Below are positions 6,411-14,612 of a DNA stretch of 25,527 nt, in pieces (the first letter of the stretch is position 1; every line of letters begins with the position of its first letter). The notes under the pieces are model-generated. The model made no database searches and had not been told where the DNA came from. It worked only from the letters and a program-made list of their open reading frames with translations. A program made the translations under genes and the position numbers. The stretch is from Klebsiella pneumoniae (lineage in GTDB: Bacteria > Pseudomonadota > Gammaproteobacteria > Ga0077536): positions 1 through 25,527 of the forward strand of contig CAMCBY010000011.1 in NCBI GenBank assembly GCA_945873015.1, given 5' to 3'.

Positions 6411-8897
6411 TCAGAACTTCATCCGCACCCCGACCCAGGCTGCGCGCGGTGCGCCGGCACCAACAAAAAACGGGCGCTGGTCGGCGAGGCCCGGTAGCAC
6501 TTCCGAGGGTTCTTCGCCCAGCAGACCGAAGTTTTCATAGTCGGCGTCAAACACATTGCTGATACGAGTGAACATCTCAAAACGTTTATCGATGGCATAC
6601 GACGCGCGCAGATGCATCAGCGCGTAGCCATCAATTTCGTCAAGTTGGTTGGACTCATCGCCACGCAGGAACTGCCCCGAGTTGTAGAGCACATCAACGC
6701 CCAGCACCAGGCGCCACGGCGTGTGGTAATCGGCGCTGAACTTGAACTGGTGATCAGGGATGCCCGGCATGCGGTCGCCCTTGCTGACCGCGAGTTCTCC
6801 CTCGGCGTCGGCAAACGGATGATTGGGGCTCTGCACCTTGAAGTCATCCTCGAAAGTAGCGCGGATATAGCTGTAGGAGAGTGCGTAGTCGAAGTCAGCG
6901 AAGCTGACTGCAAAGGCCGACTCAAACCCCTCGCGACGGGTCTTGTCGACGTTCGCAAACAGACCGGTGCCGCGGCCAGTGGTCTGAAACAGAATGTCGT
7001 CATGGTTGACGGTACGGAAATAGCCGAGTCGATGCTTGACCACGCCGAGTTTGCCGCGCACACCGAATTCCACGCTCTTGGCTACCACCTGATTAAGCGG
7101 CGGATCGGCGAGGAAGGCGTTTGGCAGCCGGCATTCGAATTCGACGTCGTCCGGGTCGTCACCACGGGCAATCGCCGCCGCCCTGACGCGCTCGAAGATC
7201 TGATCGTTACACGACAGTTCTATCGGCGTCGGCGCGCGCGACGATTCGCTGTAATTGGCGTAGACACTGTTGTCCTTGGCTAACTCGAAGGTCGCACCTG
7301 CGGTCGGATTGAAGCGCGAGAAATTGTGGCTGCCGTTCAACTCCGGACGTACCGCTGAGCGATCGCTGATCTTGACCGCGGTGCTGTTATAGCGGCCGCC
7401 AGCGGTGACCGTCAGGCGCGAGCTCAGATCAAACGAATCCATCACGTAGACACTCCAGGTGCCGGTGCTTGTCTCCACATTAGTCGCGTCACGACTCAGG
7501 AAAGAACCGAGTCCGAGGCCGGCGGTGCTGCGTGTGATGGGGTCGATATCCGACAACTCGGTGACCGATTTGAATCGTGCTTCGCCGCGCGCATAACCGG
7601 CGCCGACCACCAGATAATTGTCATACCCGAACAGTGGACGCTCGAAGGAGTTCTGCACATCGAGGCCATAACTCTTCAGCTTGCGCGAGCTTATGTTGTT
7701 GATGGCGGAATCGCCGATGACTCGGGTGCCGGTCAGGGACGGTGTCAGGTCGTCCAGGTTGAACGGCTCATCGCCCGGATCCAGCAAGGCGTTAAGTGCG
7801 GTTTCGAGCGCGGCCGGATTCAAGGCACCGAGCGCATTGTTCTCGCAAATATCGTCGTCATCGAGGCCCACTTCTTCGAGGTCGTCTTCCTCGAGTGCTT
7901 CCAGCAGGAAATCACCGCCGCCGAGCTCGCAGGCCAGCAGTTCAGCCGCGTCGCCGTTGAACGAGGAGGTCTTGACGTCGCGGTAATAGCCGGTGGTGGC
8001 GAGCTTCACGCCTTCGACTAGTTGGTGTTCCCCATTGAGCGTGAAACCAAAAGCTTCATTCTCGGTAATGTCGGGCGCGGTAAAGATGCCCTCGCGGTCA
8101 ACGGCCAGCAGCCCCACGGGCGCAGCACCGTTGCCGGTCAGGTCGGTATCGCCGTATTGAAAGCCGAGATCGAGTTTCGAAGTCGTATTTCGAAAGCTGC
8201 CGGCCCCATAGAGATTGACCGCATCGGATTCCGACAGATCGCGCCAGCCTTCCTCGGTGAAATAATCGACATTGACGTAATAACCGAGTGTGCCATTGTT
8301 GCCGCCGCTCTCGACGCTGGTCTCGGCGCGTCCCCACGAGCCGCCGGAGGCCTCGGCCTGCTGACCCTGGAAGTTAAAGCCGTTCTTCATCTCGATCGAG
8401 AGCGCACCGCCCAGGGTGTTCAAACCATACAGCGGGTTGCTGCCACCGATCAGCGAGATGTTGTGAATGGCCGATTCCGGAATGAGGTCCCAGTTCACCG
8501 CGTCGCCCAACGGTTCGTTGACACGAACACCGTTTTGATACACCGCGATGCCCTGCGCGAGGCCAAGCAACGGTGACGCCGTATAACCGCGATATTGCAC
8601 GTCGGGCTGGAGCGGATTGTTCTGCGCCGAATTGATGCTGACACTGCCGAGTTGGGTGCCAAGGTAGTCGGTCAGGTCGGTTGACTGCGCGCGATTCAGG
8701 GCGTCGGCGTCGGCGGACTGCACCGAAAACGGCAGGCGCTCCGCAGCCAGACGCGAGGCCGCGCCGGGCGCCGGAGCCACCACCACGACTTCATCGTCGA
8801 AACCAGCGCCCTCGGCCGCCGTCGCCGCGCTCGGACCCACTGAGACACACAGCGTGCCAACGGCCAATAGCGCAAAACGTCGCAGTCTCGAAACCAT
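6411..8897 (-). CDS. TonB-dependent outer-membrane receptor
   Basis: The protein has 828 residues from the ATG at 8897. A signal peptide (VSRLRRFALLAVGTL, cleavage near ATA-AEG) is followed by a TonB box-like DDEVVVVAP, a plug domain (LTDYLGTQLGSVSIN, then NPLYGLNTLGGALSI) and a beta-barrel ending in VGVRMKF with the usual terminal Phe. The ligand is unknown. The external loop at about residues 317-386 is very acidic (EALEEDDLEE and LDDDD between two Cys), and another loop also has a Cys pair, so a metal ligand such as Ca2+ or a lanthanide is possible but unproven. The frame is open to 8984, but only the 8897 start puts the signal peptide at the N-terminus; its ribosome binding site is weak. 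The second regulator follows at once. Confidence 0.93.
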   Translation of the reverse strand: MVSRLRRFALLAVGTLCVSVGPSAATAAEGAGFDDEVVVVAPAPGAASRLAAERLPFSVQSADADALNRAQSTDLTDYLGTQLGSVSINSAQNNPLQPDVQYRGYTASPLLGLAQGIAVYQNGVRVNEPLGDAVNWDLIPESAIHNISLIGGSNPLYGLNTLGGALSIEMKNGFNFQGQQAEASGGSWGRAETSVESGGNNGTLGYYVNVDYFTEEGWRDLSESDAVNLYGAGSFRNTTSKLDLGFQYGDTDLTGNGAAPVGLLAVDREGIFTAPDITENEAFGFTLNGEHQLVEGVKLATTGYYRDVKTSSFNGDAAELLACELGGGDFLLEALEEDDLEEVGLDDDDICENNALGALNPAALETALNALLDPGDEPFNLDDLTPSLTGTRVIGDSAINNISSRKLKSYGLDVQNSFERPLFGYDNYLVVGAGYARGEARFKSVTELSDIDPITRSTAGLGLGSFLSRDATNVETSTGTWSVYVMDSFDLSSRLTVTAGGRYNSTAVKISDRSAVRPELNGSHNFSRFNPTAGATFELAKDNSVYANYSESSRAPTPIELSCNDQIFERVRAAAIARGDDPDDVEFECRLPNAFLADPPLNQVVAKSVEFGVRGKLGVVKHRLGYFRTVNHDDILFQTTGRGTGLFANVDKTRREGFESAFAVSFADFDYALSYSYIRATFEDDFKVQSPNHPFADAEGELAVSKGDRMPGIPDHQFKFSADYHTPWRLVLGVDVLYNSGQFLRGDESNQLDEIDGYALMHLRASYAIDKRFEMFTRISNVFDADYENFGLLGEEPSEVLPGLADQRPFFVGAGAPRAAWVGVRMKF

Positions 8898-8931
8898 ATC
8901 CTTGCAACCATCCAATCGATAAGACGGCCGG

Positions 8932-8937
8932 CATTGT
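8932..8937 (-). promoter_or_regulatory. Candidate -10 element (TACAAT) of the TonB receptor operon
   Basis: On the minus strand TACAAT matches the -10 consensus at five of six positions and predicts a start near 8925, giving a 28-base leader. There is no good -35. The two palindromes at 8963-8997 are then centred near -43 and -66, fitting an activator-dependent promoter. Confidence 0.5.
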
Positions 8938-8962
8938 AGAGGTGGCGTGCGGCGCGACCAGC

Positions 8963-8997
8963 GGGAATTTCCCCTTTCATTCACGGGAAAAATTCCC
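8963..8997. promoter_or_regulatory. Tandem palindromic operators upstream of the TonB receptor gene
   Basis: GGGAATTTCCC (8963-8973) and GGGAAAAATTCCC (8985-8997) are two palindromic sites with centres 23 bases apart, about two helical turns. The distal one shares 13 exact bases with the site at 3245-3257. They are probable binding sites for one of the LuxR-type regulators encoded on either side. The inner spacing differs (1 and 3 bases), which is a weakness of the case. Confidence 0.55.
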
Positions 8998-9016
8998 AGC
9001 GTCGTACGGGTGTGGC

Positions 9017-9658
9017 TCAGGCCTTAACCAGTCCGTGGCGTATGGCGAGACGAGTAAGCTCAGCGGTGGTATCGACTTCGAGCTTGCTTTTGATCTGGGT
9101 CGCGTAGTTGGCGACCGTCTTGTAACTCAGCGTCAGGTGGTTGGCGACGGCATTGACGCTCAAACCTTCGGCGAGCAGACAGACGATTTCGAACTCGCGA
9201 GTCGACAGCGCCTGAAACGGCGAGTCACTGCCCTTGGTCTTCTGAAAAGCGAGTCGTTGCGCTATCTCGGGATCGATGTAGAGGTTGCCGTTGGCAATCT
9301 GGCGCACCGCCTCGACCAGCACCACCGGCGCACTGCTCTTGCCGATGTAGCCGCGTGCGCCCGCCTGCAGAGCCTGCTCTACGAACAAGGTGTCCTCGTG
9401 CATGCTGAACACCAGCACGCGCGCATCGCTCTGCCGCGACACGATACGGCGAATGGCTTCGATACCGCCGACACCCGGCATGCTCAAATCCATGATGACT
9501 ACATCCGGGGCATGTTCGATGAACTGTCGGCAGGCCGCTTCGCCGCTCTCCGCTTCTGCCACTACACACAAGTCGCCCTGATTCTCGAGCAAGGTCTTGA
9601 AGCCTGCCCGCACCACCGCATGGTCATCGACCAGTAGAATTCGCATCGGATTAGCCAT
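9017..9658 (-). CDS. LuxR/NarL-family response regulator (kinase partner)
   Basis: The 213-residue regulator has a receiver domain with D11-D12, the phosphorylation site D57 in VVIMDLSMP, S85 and K107, and a LuxR-type helix-turn-helix at about 151-205 (LSTREFEIV, then SYKTVANYA). The ATG at 9658 overlaps the end of the sensor-kinase gene by 8 bases, and GGAG lies about 7 bases upstream, so the two are translationally coupled and surely partners. The paralogue at 5729-6400 shares much of its sequence, including the KTV.NY recognition helix, suggesting similar DNA sites. The TonB receptor lies 119 bases downstream behind its own promoter. Confidence 0.94.
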   Translation of the reverse strand: MANPMRILLVDDHAVVRAGFKTLLENQGDLCVVAEAESGEAACRQFIEHAPDVVIMDLSMPGVGGIEAIRRIVSRQSDARVLVFSMHEDTLFVEQALQAGARGYIGKSSAPVVLVEAVRQIANGNLYIDPEIAQRLAFQKTKGSDSPFQALSTREFEIVCLLAEGLSVNAVANHLTLSYKTVANYATQIKSKLEVDTTAELTRLAIRHGLVKA

Positions 9659-11009
9659 GCCGAGTCTCCGTTTCAAGCAGCATGTCGAGTGGCAGACGCG
9701 CACGCAAGCGCAGGCCGGCGCCCGGCGTCGCGTCCAGATTCAATACGCCGCCGAGGGCCTCCACCCGTTCCTGAATACCAAGCAATCCGAGGCCGCGCCG
9801 TTGTGTGCCGGGTACAAAACCGCAGCCATTGTCAGTCACCAGCAATTCCAGCAGCGGCGCATCGTGAACGTCGTTGATGCGCCGCAGTTCGATGCTCGCC
9901 TGCTCGGCGCCGGCGTGGCGCGCGATATTGGTCAGCGCTTCCTGGGCGATACGATATACACCGATACGAGCAGCGGCATTCAAAGCCTGCAGGTCGCGCG
10001 GCGCGCTGAAACTGCAGAAACAATCTTCATGATGGGTATTCCAGTCATCGACCATCAACTCGATGGCAGCGACCAGGCCGAGTTCATCCAGCACCACCGG
10101 ATGCAGGCGCGCCATCATGCGCCGCACCCGCGCATAGATGTCGCTTGAGACATCGGTAATCGTCGCGGCGCGCTCAGCGAGCGCACTGTCGCTCAACTCC
10201 AGACGCTCGCGAATGGAAACGGCCAGCGCCTTGATGGCCGTGATCGATTGGCCCATCTCGTCGTGCAGTTCGTGGGCGAGGTGCCGCCGCTCCTGCTCCT
10301 GAATCTCGAGCGAGCGCTGTGCGAGGACGAGATTTTCGGCGTGGCTGTGGGCAAGCGCCGCCGCCATGTGGTTGTAGCGTGCGGTGATGGCGTCGATATC
10401 CGCCAGTCCAATCGCCGGCACCCGGGTTGTGAACTGACCGTGTTCGATGCCTTCAAGCGCACGCGCGACCTCGGACAGGGGGCGCAAGGCGCGCCCGACA
10501 AACAAGAACACCAGCACCATCGCGCCTACGCACATCACGAACAGTACCGCCATCGTGGTCTGGGTTTCACGCCATGCTTCGGCGATTTCGTCGTCAGGAT
10601 CGGCAGCAATCACGATATCGCCGCCCGCATAAGCCACACGGTGGACAAGTTCGGTCGGCGGCGGCCTGACCAGCGCCGCGAACCAGGCCGGCGCCGCGCC
10701 GGCAATCGCCTCCGCGCGGGGCTCAACCAGCGCCGGCCGCGCGCCGCTCGCCACCACCTCGAAGCGCAGATGCCGGATGGCCGCGTCGCGCGTCAGTCTG
10801 GCCGCGAGTTCGCTCAACTGGCTGGCGCTGACCGCGTTATCCGACGCCGCCACCACACCTTGCAACAAGGTGGTCGCCAGATCGCTTGAAGCATTCAATT
10901 CGTCGAGCACCGCCTGCCTGACATCAGCCAGCAGGTAGGCGATGCCCACCGCCAGCGTAGCGCCGAAAATCAGCGACAGCAGCAAGGTCAAACGAACGCG
11001 CAAGTCCAT
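9651..11009 (-). CDS. MoxY-like membrane sensor histidine kinase
   Basis: The kinase has 452 residues. Membrane helices at about 7-28 and 152-172 enclose a periplasmic sensor of the LapD/MoxY N-terminal type. A HAMP linker (173-225, RALRPLSEVARALEG) follows, then a HisKA_3 dimerisation domain with the HELHDEMGQ motif (phosphorylated His 249) and an ATPase domain with N361 in QEALTNIARHA, D393 in VTDNGCGF, and GLGLLGIQERV. This architecture pairs with LuxR-type regulators, and the regulator gene overlaps its 3' end. MoxY-type kinases are linked to methanol or alcohol oxidation genes, consistent with the neighbours. The start at 11009 lies 26 bases after the DUF1244 gene and lacks a strong ribosome binding site. 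The sensed signal is unknown. Confidence 0.93.
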   Translation of the reverse strand: MDLRVRLTLLLSLIFGATLAVGIAYLLADVRQAVLDELNASSDLATTLLQGVVAASDNAVSASQLSELAARLTRDAAIRHLRFEVVASGARPALVEPRAEAIAGAAPAWFAALVRPPPTELVHRVAYAGGDIVIAADPDDEIAEAWRETQTTMAVLFVMCVGAMVLVFLFVGRALRPLSEVARALEGIEHGQFTTRVPAIGLADIDAITARYNHMAAALAHSHAENLVLAQRSLEIQEQERRHLAHELHDEMGQSITAIKALAVSIRERLELSDSALAERAATITDVSSDIYARVRRMMARLHPVVLDELGLVAAIELMVDDWNTHHEDCFCSFSAPRDLQALNAAARIGVYRIAQEALTNIARHAGAEQASIELRRINDVHDAPLLELLVTDNGCGFVPGTQRRGLGLLGIQERVEALGGVLNLDATPGAGLRLRARLPLDMLLETETRHG

Positions 11010-11035
11010 GGCGCGGCGACCGACGACCGCGGCCG

Positions 11036-11338
11036 TCAGTGATCCGGCTGCGCATGGCGTTTAGCGTAAGCCGCTTGTTGTTCGCTGTTTGCTTCCTGCT
11101 GGAATTTGTCTTTCCACTCGCTGTAGGGCATGCCGTAGACCTGTTCGCGGGCCTGCTCGTAGTCCATCGTGACACCGCGGGTCTCGGCTTCGCTGCGATA
11201 CCACTTGGCGAGGCAATTGCGGCAAAAGCCCGCCAGATTCATGAGGTCGATGTTCTGCACTTCGGTGTGGTCGCGCAGATAATCGCGCAGACGCCGGAAC
11301 GCCGCCGCTTCGATTTCGATTTCAGTTTGTGTATCCAT
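11036..11338 (-). CDS. DUF1244 family protein
   Basis: This small soluble protein of 100 residues belongs to the DUF1244 family: it has the conserved core LMNLAGFCRNCLAKWY at about 32-47 and YGMPYSEWKDKF at about 68-79. The FCRNC pair could bind a metal, but no function is established. The ATG at 11338 has AGGTGA about 5 bases upstream; the open frame reaching back to 11440 has no such signal and is not conserved-looking. It is the first gene of an apparent operon with the sensor kinase and regulator, 26 bases apart. It may only be a passenger there. Confidence 0.88.
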   Translation of the reverse strand: MDTQTEIEIEAAAFRRLRDYLRDHTEVQNIDLMNLAGFCRNCLAKWYRSEAETRGVTMDYEQAREQVYGMPYSEWKDKFQQEANSEQQAAYAKRHAQPDH

Positions 11339-11404
11339 GAGGTCACCTGTCATGCGCGGAAAAAAACTCAGATGGGCAGCGGCTAACGCAGCGCCCGGGG
11401 CGCC

Positions 11405-11410
11405 ATTATA
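11405..11410 (-). promoter_or_regulatory. Candidate -10 element (TATAAT) upstream of the DUF1244-kinase-regulator operon
   Basis: A perfect TATAAT lies on the minus strand 66 bases before the DUF1244 start codon. The expected -35 position is GC-rich and has no consensus match, so this is a moderate candidate. Confidence 0.35.
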
Positions 11411-11579
11411 ACGGGCCTGGCGCGCCCGCCGGAGCAGCAAAACATCATGGACTCAGCGGTGCCCCCCTATCGTGATGGTCGGCGGCGGTGCAAGGTTGGT
11501 TACGCACCGCCTTGACCACTGTCGCCGACTTTCTGACCCGTTCGAGCAAACCGCAACTCGCGCAGCCCTGAACAGCCGC

Positions 11580-13007
11580 TCAGGCGTCGTTGCCGCGCAG
11601 ACCGTATTTGTCCATGCGATATCGCATCGCCATACGCGTGATGCCCAACCGTCGTGCTGCTTCCGAGACATTGCCGGCGCTGCCCTTGAGTGCGCGCGTA
11701 AGCATGGTCTTTTCCAGTTCTTCGAGCGTCATTTCTTCGAGCGCCGGTACGGGCGGCGCGACGCTGTCGCCAAGTCCATCCGCCAGCGCCAGTCCCGCTT
11801 CGTCGATGACACCGCCGCCTGACAGCAATACCGCGCGTTCGATGACATGGCTCAATTCGCGCACATTACCCGGCCAGTCATAGGCCAGCAGTCGGCGCAC
11901 CGCGGCGCTCGATAAACGCGTGCCCGGCGCGCCGTAACGTCGCGCGAGGTCGCCGACAAAATGTTCGGCGAGCAGACGGATGTCATCGCCGCGCGCGCGT
12001 AACGGCGGCAGGTCGAGGGTCAACACTTTCAAGCGGAAATACAGATCGGCACGCAAGGCGCCACTTGCCACCATGTCGGCGACCGGTCGGTTGGTGGCGG
12101 CGATGAACCAGGCCTGGGTGCGATGCTCCTGACTGCTGCCGATACGGCGCAGCGTGCGTCGTTCCAGCACCGCCAGCAGTTTGGCCTGCAGTTCCAGCGG
12201 CAACTCACCGACCTCATCAAGGAACACCACACCATCCTCGGCCGCTTCGATGAGGCCGGTACGTTCTGACACCGCGTGGGTGAATGCGCCCTTCACATGG
12301 CCGAACAACTCGGCCTCGATCAGATCCTTGGGCAAAGCTGCGCAGTCGACATGTACGAACGGTTTGCCGGCACGCGCCGAGCCTTGGTGCAGCAGGCGGG
12401 CGGTGACGTCCTTGCCGGTGCCGGTCTCACCCGTGATCAGCACCGTCGGTGGCTGCGCCGCGGCTGCCCCGGCCAGACTCGCAATCCGTGCCACCTGCTG
12501 GCGTACCTGTTCGATGGCTGGCGATGAACCGAGCAATTGCGCGCTGCCAACCAACGAGGTTTCGCGCGCGCGGGAATATTCGAGCTGCCGACCCAGCGCC
12601 GCATGCGCCAGTACCTTCTCGATAATAATGCGCAGCTCTTCGAGATCTACCGGCTTCTTGAGATAGTCAGAAGCGGCGCATTTCATCGCCGTCACCGCAT
12701 CCTCGACCTCGCCGTAGGCGGTCATGACGATCACCGGCACCGCGCTGCGTGCGCGCAGGTCGTGCAGGAAATCGAGCCCCGAACCATCGGGCAGGCGCAT
12801 GTCGAGCAGCACCAGATCGGTCGTGTGCTGCGCGAGTTGCGCAGCGGCGGCCGCGAGGGTACCGGCGTGGTCGCAGCAATACCCGGCCTTCTCCAGATGA
12901 CGCACCACCGCCTTGGCAAACAGCGCTTCATCATCCACCACCAGAATCCGTGTCGCGGCGACGGGAACCTCGGCGTGCATGCTTTCGATGTCGTGATTTA
13001 GTGCCAT
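11580..13007 (-). CDS. NtrC-class response regulator with variant GAFTHA loop
   Basis: The protein has 475 residues in three domains. The receiver has D25-D26, D69, T96 and K118. The AAA+ domain has Walker A GETGTGKD (193-200), Walker B VVFLDE (260-265) and the arginine in ADLYFRLKV (R325). The C-terminal Fis-type helix-turn-helix covers about 430-467 (GNVSEAARRLGITRMAMRYR). The loop that contacts sigma-54 is normally GAFTGA; here it is GAFTHA (240-245). Its start is 4 bases after the stop of the kinase gene, so they form one transcript; an alternative ATG lies at 12980. No sigma-54 promoter was found in the window, so its targets are probably elsewhere. Confidence 0.94.
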   Translation of the reverse strand: MALNHDIESMHAEVPVAATRILVVDDEALFAKAVVRHLEKAGYCCDHAGTLAAAAAQLAQHTTDLVLLDMRLPDGSGLDFLHDLRARSAVPVIVMTAYGEVEDAVTAMKCAASDYLKKPVDLEELRIIIEKVLAHAALGRQLEYSRARETSLVGSAQLLGSSPAIEQVRQQVARIASLAGAAAAQPPTVLITGETGTGKDVTARLLHQGSARAGKPFVHVDCAALPKDLIEAELFGHVKGAFTHAVSERTGLIEAAEDGVVFLDEVGELPLELQAKLLAVLERRTLRRIGSSQEHRTQAWFIAATNRPVADMVASGALRADLYFRLKVLTLDLPPLRARGDDIRLLAEHFVGDLARRYGAPGTRLSSAAVRRLLAYDWPGNVRELSHVIERAVLLSGGGVIDEAGLALADGLGDSVAPPVPALEEMTLEELEKTMLTRALKGSAGNVSEAARRLGITRMAMRYRMDKYGLRGNDA

Positions 13008-13011
13008 GTGC

Positions 13012-14472
13012 TCATTCTAGCCGGCTTGCCGGCGCACGGATGACGACCTCGGTGCCGCGCCCCGCGTCGACCTCGAACTCGAGGCGAAAGTCGTGGGTGT
13101 GGCAGATCTTGAACGCGATCGGAATGCCGAGCCCGGTGCCAAAACGTTTGGTGGTGGGGCCGGGTGTCAGTTCGCTGGGCTCGGGCCGGAATGGAATGCC
13201 GCCAGCCTCGTCGCGTATCAACAGATGGACCTCGTCATCCTGCGCCAGCACCGACAGCCACAGGTGCGCGCCGCACGGCGAGGCCTCGATGGCGTTGTTG
13301 AGCAAGCCGTACAAGGCCTGCTCCATCAAATCGCGGTCAGCGTCGATAGTGGCGTGTTCATCCCAGCGACCATGTTCACAGTACAAGCCCTGCTCGGCGA
13401 TACGTGCGCTCAGCAGATGTTCGACCGCCGCCAGCAAAGTCGTGGCGCGCAGCGGCTGGCGGCGCGGTTTGAGTGGGTGTAAATAAGAGACCAGTGCCGT
13501 GACCCAGCGTCCGAGGCGGTCTACGGTGTCGATGATGGCGGCACGAATCTCACCGAGTTCGGTCGCGCTTTCCGAGCCATCGAGCAATTGTGCATTGGCG
13601 CGGATGGCCGCGAGCGGATTGCGGATATTGTGGGCAATCACGGGAATCAACCCGCCCTGCGCGGCCTGACGCTCCTGGTCGAGCAAGGCGTGCTGACTTT
13701 TGTCGAGCTCGGCGGCCATGCGGTTGATGCCTTGCGCAAGCTCGCGCACCTCCGTCACGCCCTGCTCAGGCAATACCCCCTCACGCTGCCCGCGGCTGAT
13801 GGCGCGCGTGCCCGACAACAGCGCCTGCATGGGGCGCACGAAACCCAAGGTCAGGCGTCGCCTGGTCAGCACCAACAGGCCGATACCGAGCAGCACCGGC
13901 ACGCTGAGCGCCCACGGCGCAATGGCCAGACGCCGTTCGACCTTGCGTTCCTGCGCCGCCGTCTGTTGCGCGATGAGGCCGGTAAAGGTGCTGAAGGCGG
14001 CCTCGAAATCGGCAACAAAACGTTGTTCGAATTCCGGGTCGAGCAGTTTCGCCCGCGCCAGACGGTTCAGCGCATAAGAGTCGGCGAGGGTCACGCGCAG
14101 ATTTGACTGCAACAAACTGAACGCGGTCTGCATACTCTGCACCGCATAGTCTTCACCGCGATGGGATGAAGCGCGGCGCAGCGTGTTGAACAGCTCCTGG
14201 ATGGTCTTGAAATAATGCGTTTCAAGCGCGCGGCTGGCGCGATTCTCGTCGAGCGCAGCGGCCGTGACTTCGTGCATCTGCTTGAATACCAGCGAGCGGA
14301 TTTCCGCGCCGGTGTGGGTCATGCCGTGCAGTCGAATGGTCTCTATCGATGACTGTTGCCACAGATAGCCCCACACCGTTGCCAGGCCGCCGGTGATAAT
14401 GACCAGGGTAAGGAAAGCGAGCTCGTGGACGAGCAGCAAACGGCGCAAAGACTGCGGGCGAGCCTCGGGCAT
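13012..14472 (-). CDS. Membrane sensor histidine kinase, partner of the NtrC-class regulator
   Basis: The kinase has 486 residues. A membrane helix at about 11-35 and another at about 184-203 enclose a largely helical periplasmic sensor region of some 145 residues that I do not recognise. A HAMP-like linker (about 204-258) leads to the phosphorylation motif IAHNIRNPLAAI (His 281), an N box (LLNNAIEAS, N392-N393), a G1 box DEAGGI (421-426) and a G2 box GTGLGIPIA (445-453). The regulator gene begins 4 bases downstream. No ribosome binding site precedes the ATG; a TATAAT box lies exactly where transcription would begin at the A of ATG, so the mRNA may be leaderless. The signal is unknown. Confidence 0.92.
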   Translation of the reverse strand: MPEARPQSLRRLLLVHELAFLTLVIITGGLATVWGYLWQQSSIETIRLHGMTHTGAEIRSLVFKQMHEVTAAALDENRASRALETHYFKTIQELFNTLRRASSHRGEDYAVQSMQTAFSLLQSNLRVTLADSYALNRLARAKLLDPEFEQRFVADFEAAFSTFTGLIAQQTAAQERKVERRLAIAPWALSVPVLLGIGLLVLTRRRLTLGFVRPMQALLSGTRAISRGQREGVLPEQGVTEVRELAQGINRMAAELDKSQHALLDQERQAAQGGLIPVIAHNIRNPLAAIRANAQLLDGSESATELGEIRAAIIDTVDRLGRWVTALVSYLHPLKPRRQPLRATTLLAAVEHLLSARIAEQGLYCEHGRWDEHATIDADRDLMEQALYGLLNNAIEASPCGAHLWLSVLAQDDEVHLLIRDEAGGIPFRPEPSELTPGPTTKRFGTGLGIPIAFKICHTHDFRLEFEVDAGRGTEVVIRAPASRLE

Positions 14473-14478
14473 GACGCG

Positions 14479-14506
14479 ATTATAGGTCTGCCATCACCAC
14501 AGACAA
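14479..14506 (-). promoter_or_regulatory. Promoter of the sensor kinase-NtrC regulator operon
   Basis: On the minus strand TTGTCT (14506-14501), a 16-base spacer and TATAAT (14484-14479) form a good sigma-70 promoter. The predicted start, about 7 bases past the -10, coincides with the ATG at 14472. The -35 lies in the T-tract of the upstream terminator. Confidence 0.6.
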
Positions 14507-14526
14507 AAGCGCGCGATTGCGCGCTT
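14501..14526 (-). terminator. Rho-independent terminator of the cytochrome b561 gene
   Basis: On the minus strand AAGCGCGC-AATC-GCGCGCTT forms an 8-bp GC-rich stem, followed directly by a T-rich run (TTTTGTCT counting the last two stem bases). It lies about 90 bases beyond the cytochrome stop codon. Confidence 0.7.
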
Positions 14527-14612
14527 ACGCGGCCCGCTCAAGCCGGACTTCGACGGGCCACACCGGCCTGAGGCCACAGCGACTGTGCGACAGCCTGCGA
14601 TAAAAGGCTGCG

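Noticed and set aside
11484..11511. 8-bp hairpin (GGCGGTGC/GCACCGCC) downstream of the NtrC-class regulator gene
   Set aside because: The 12-base loop and the absence of a T-tract on either strand make it weak as a terminator; I do not list it as a feature.
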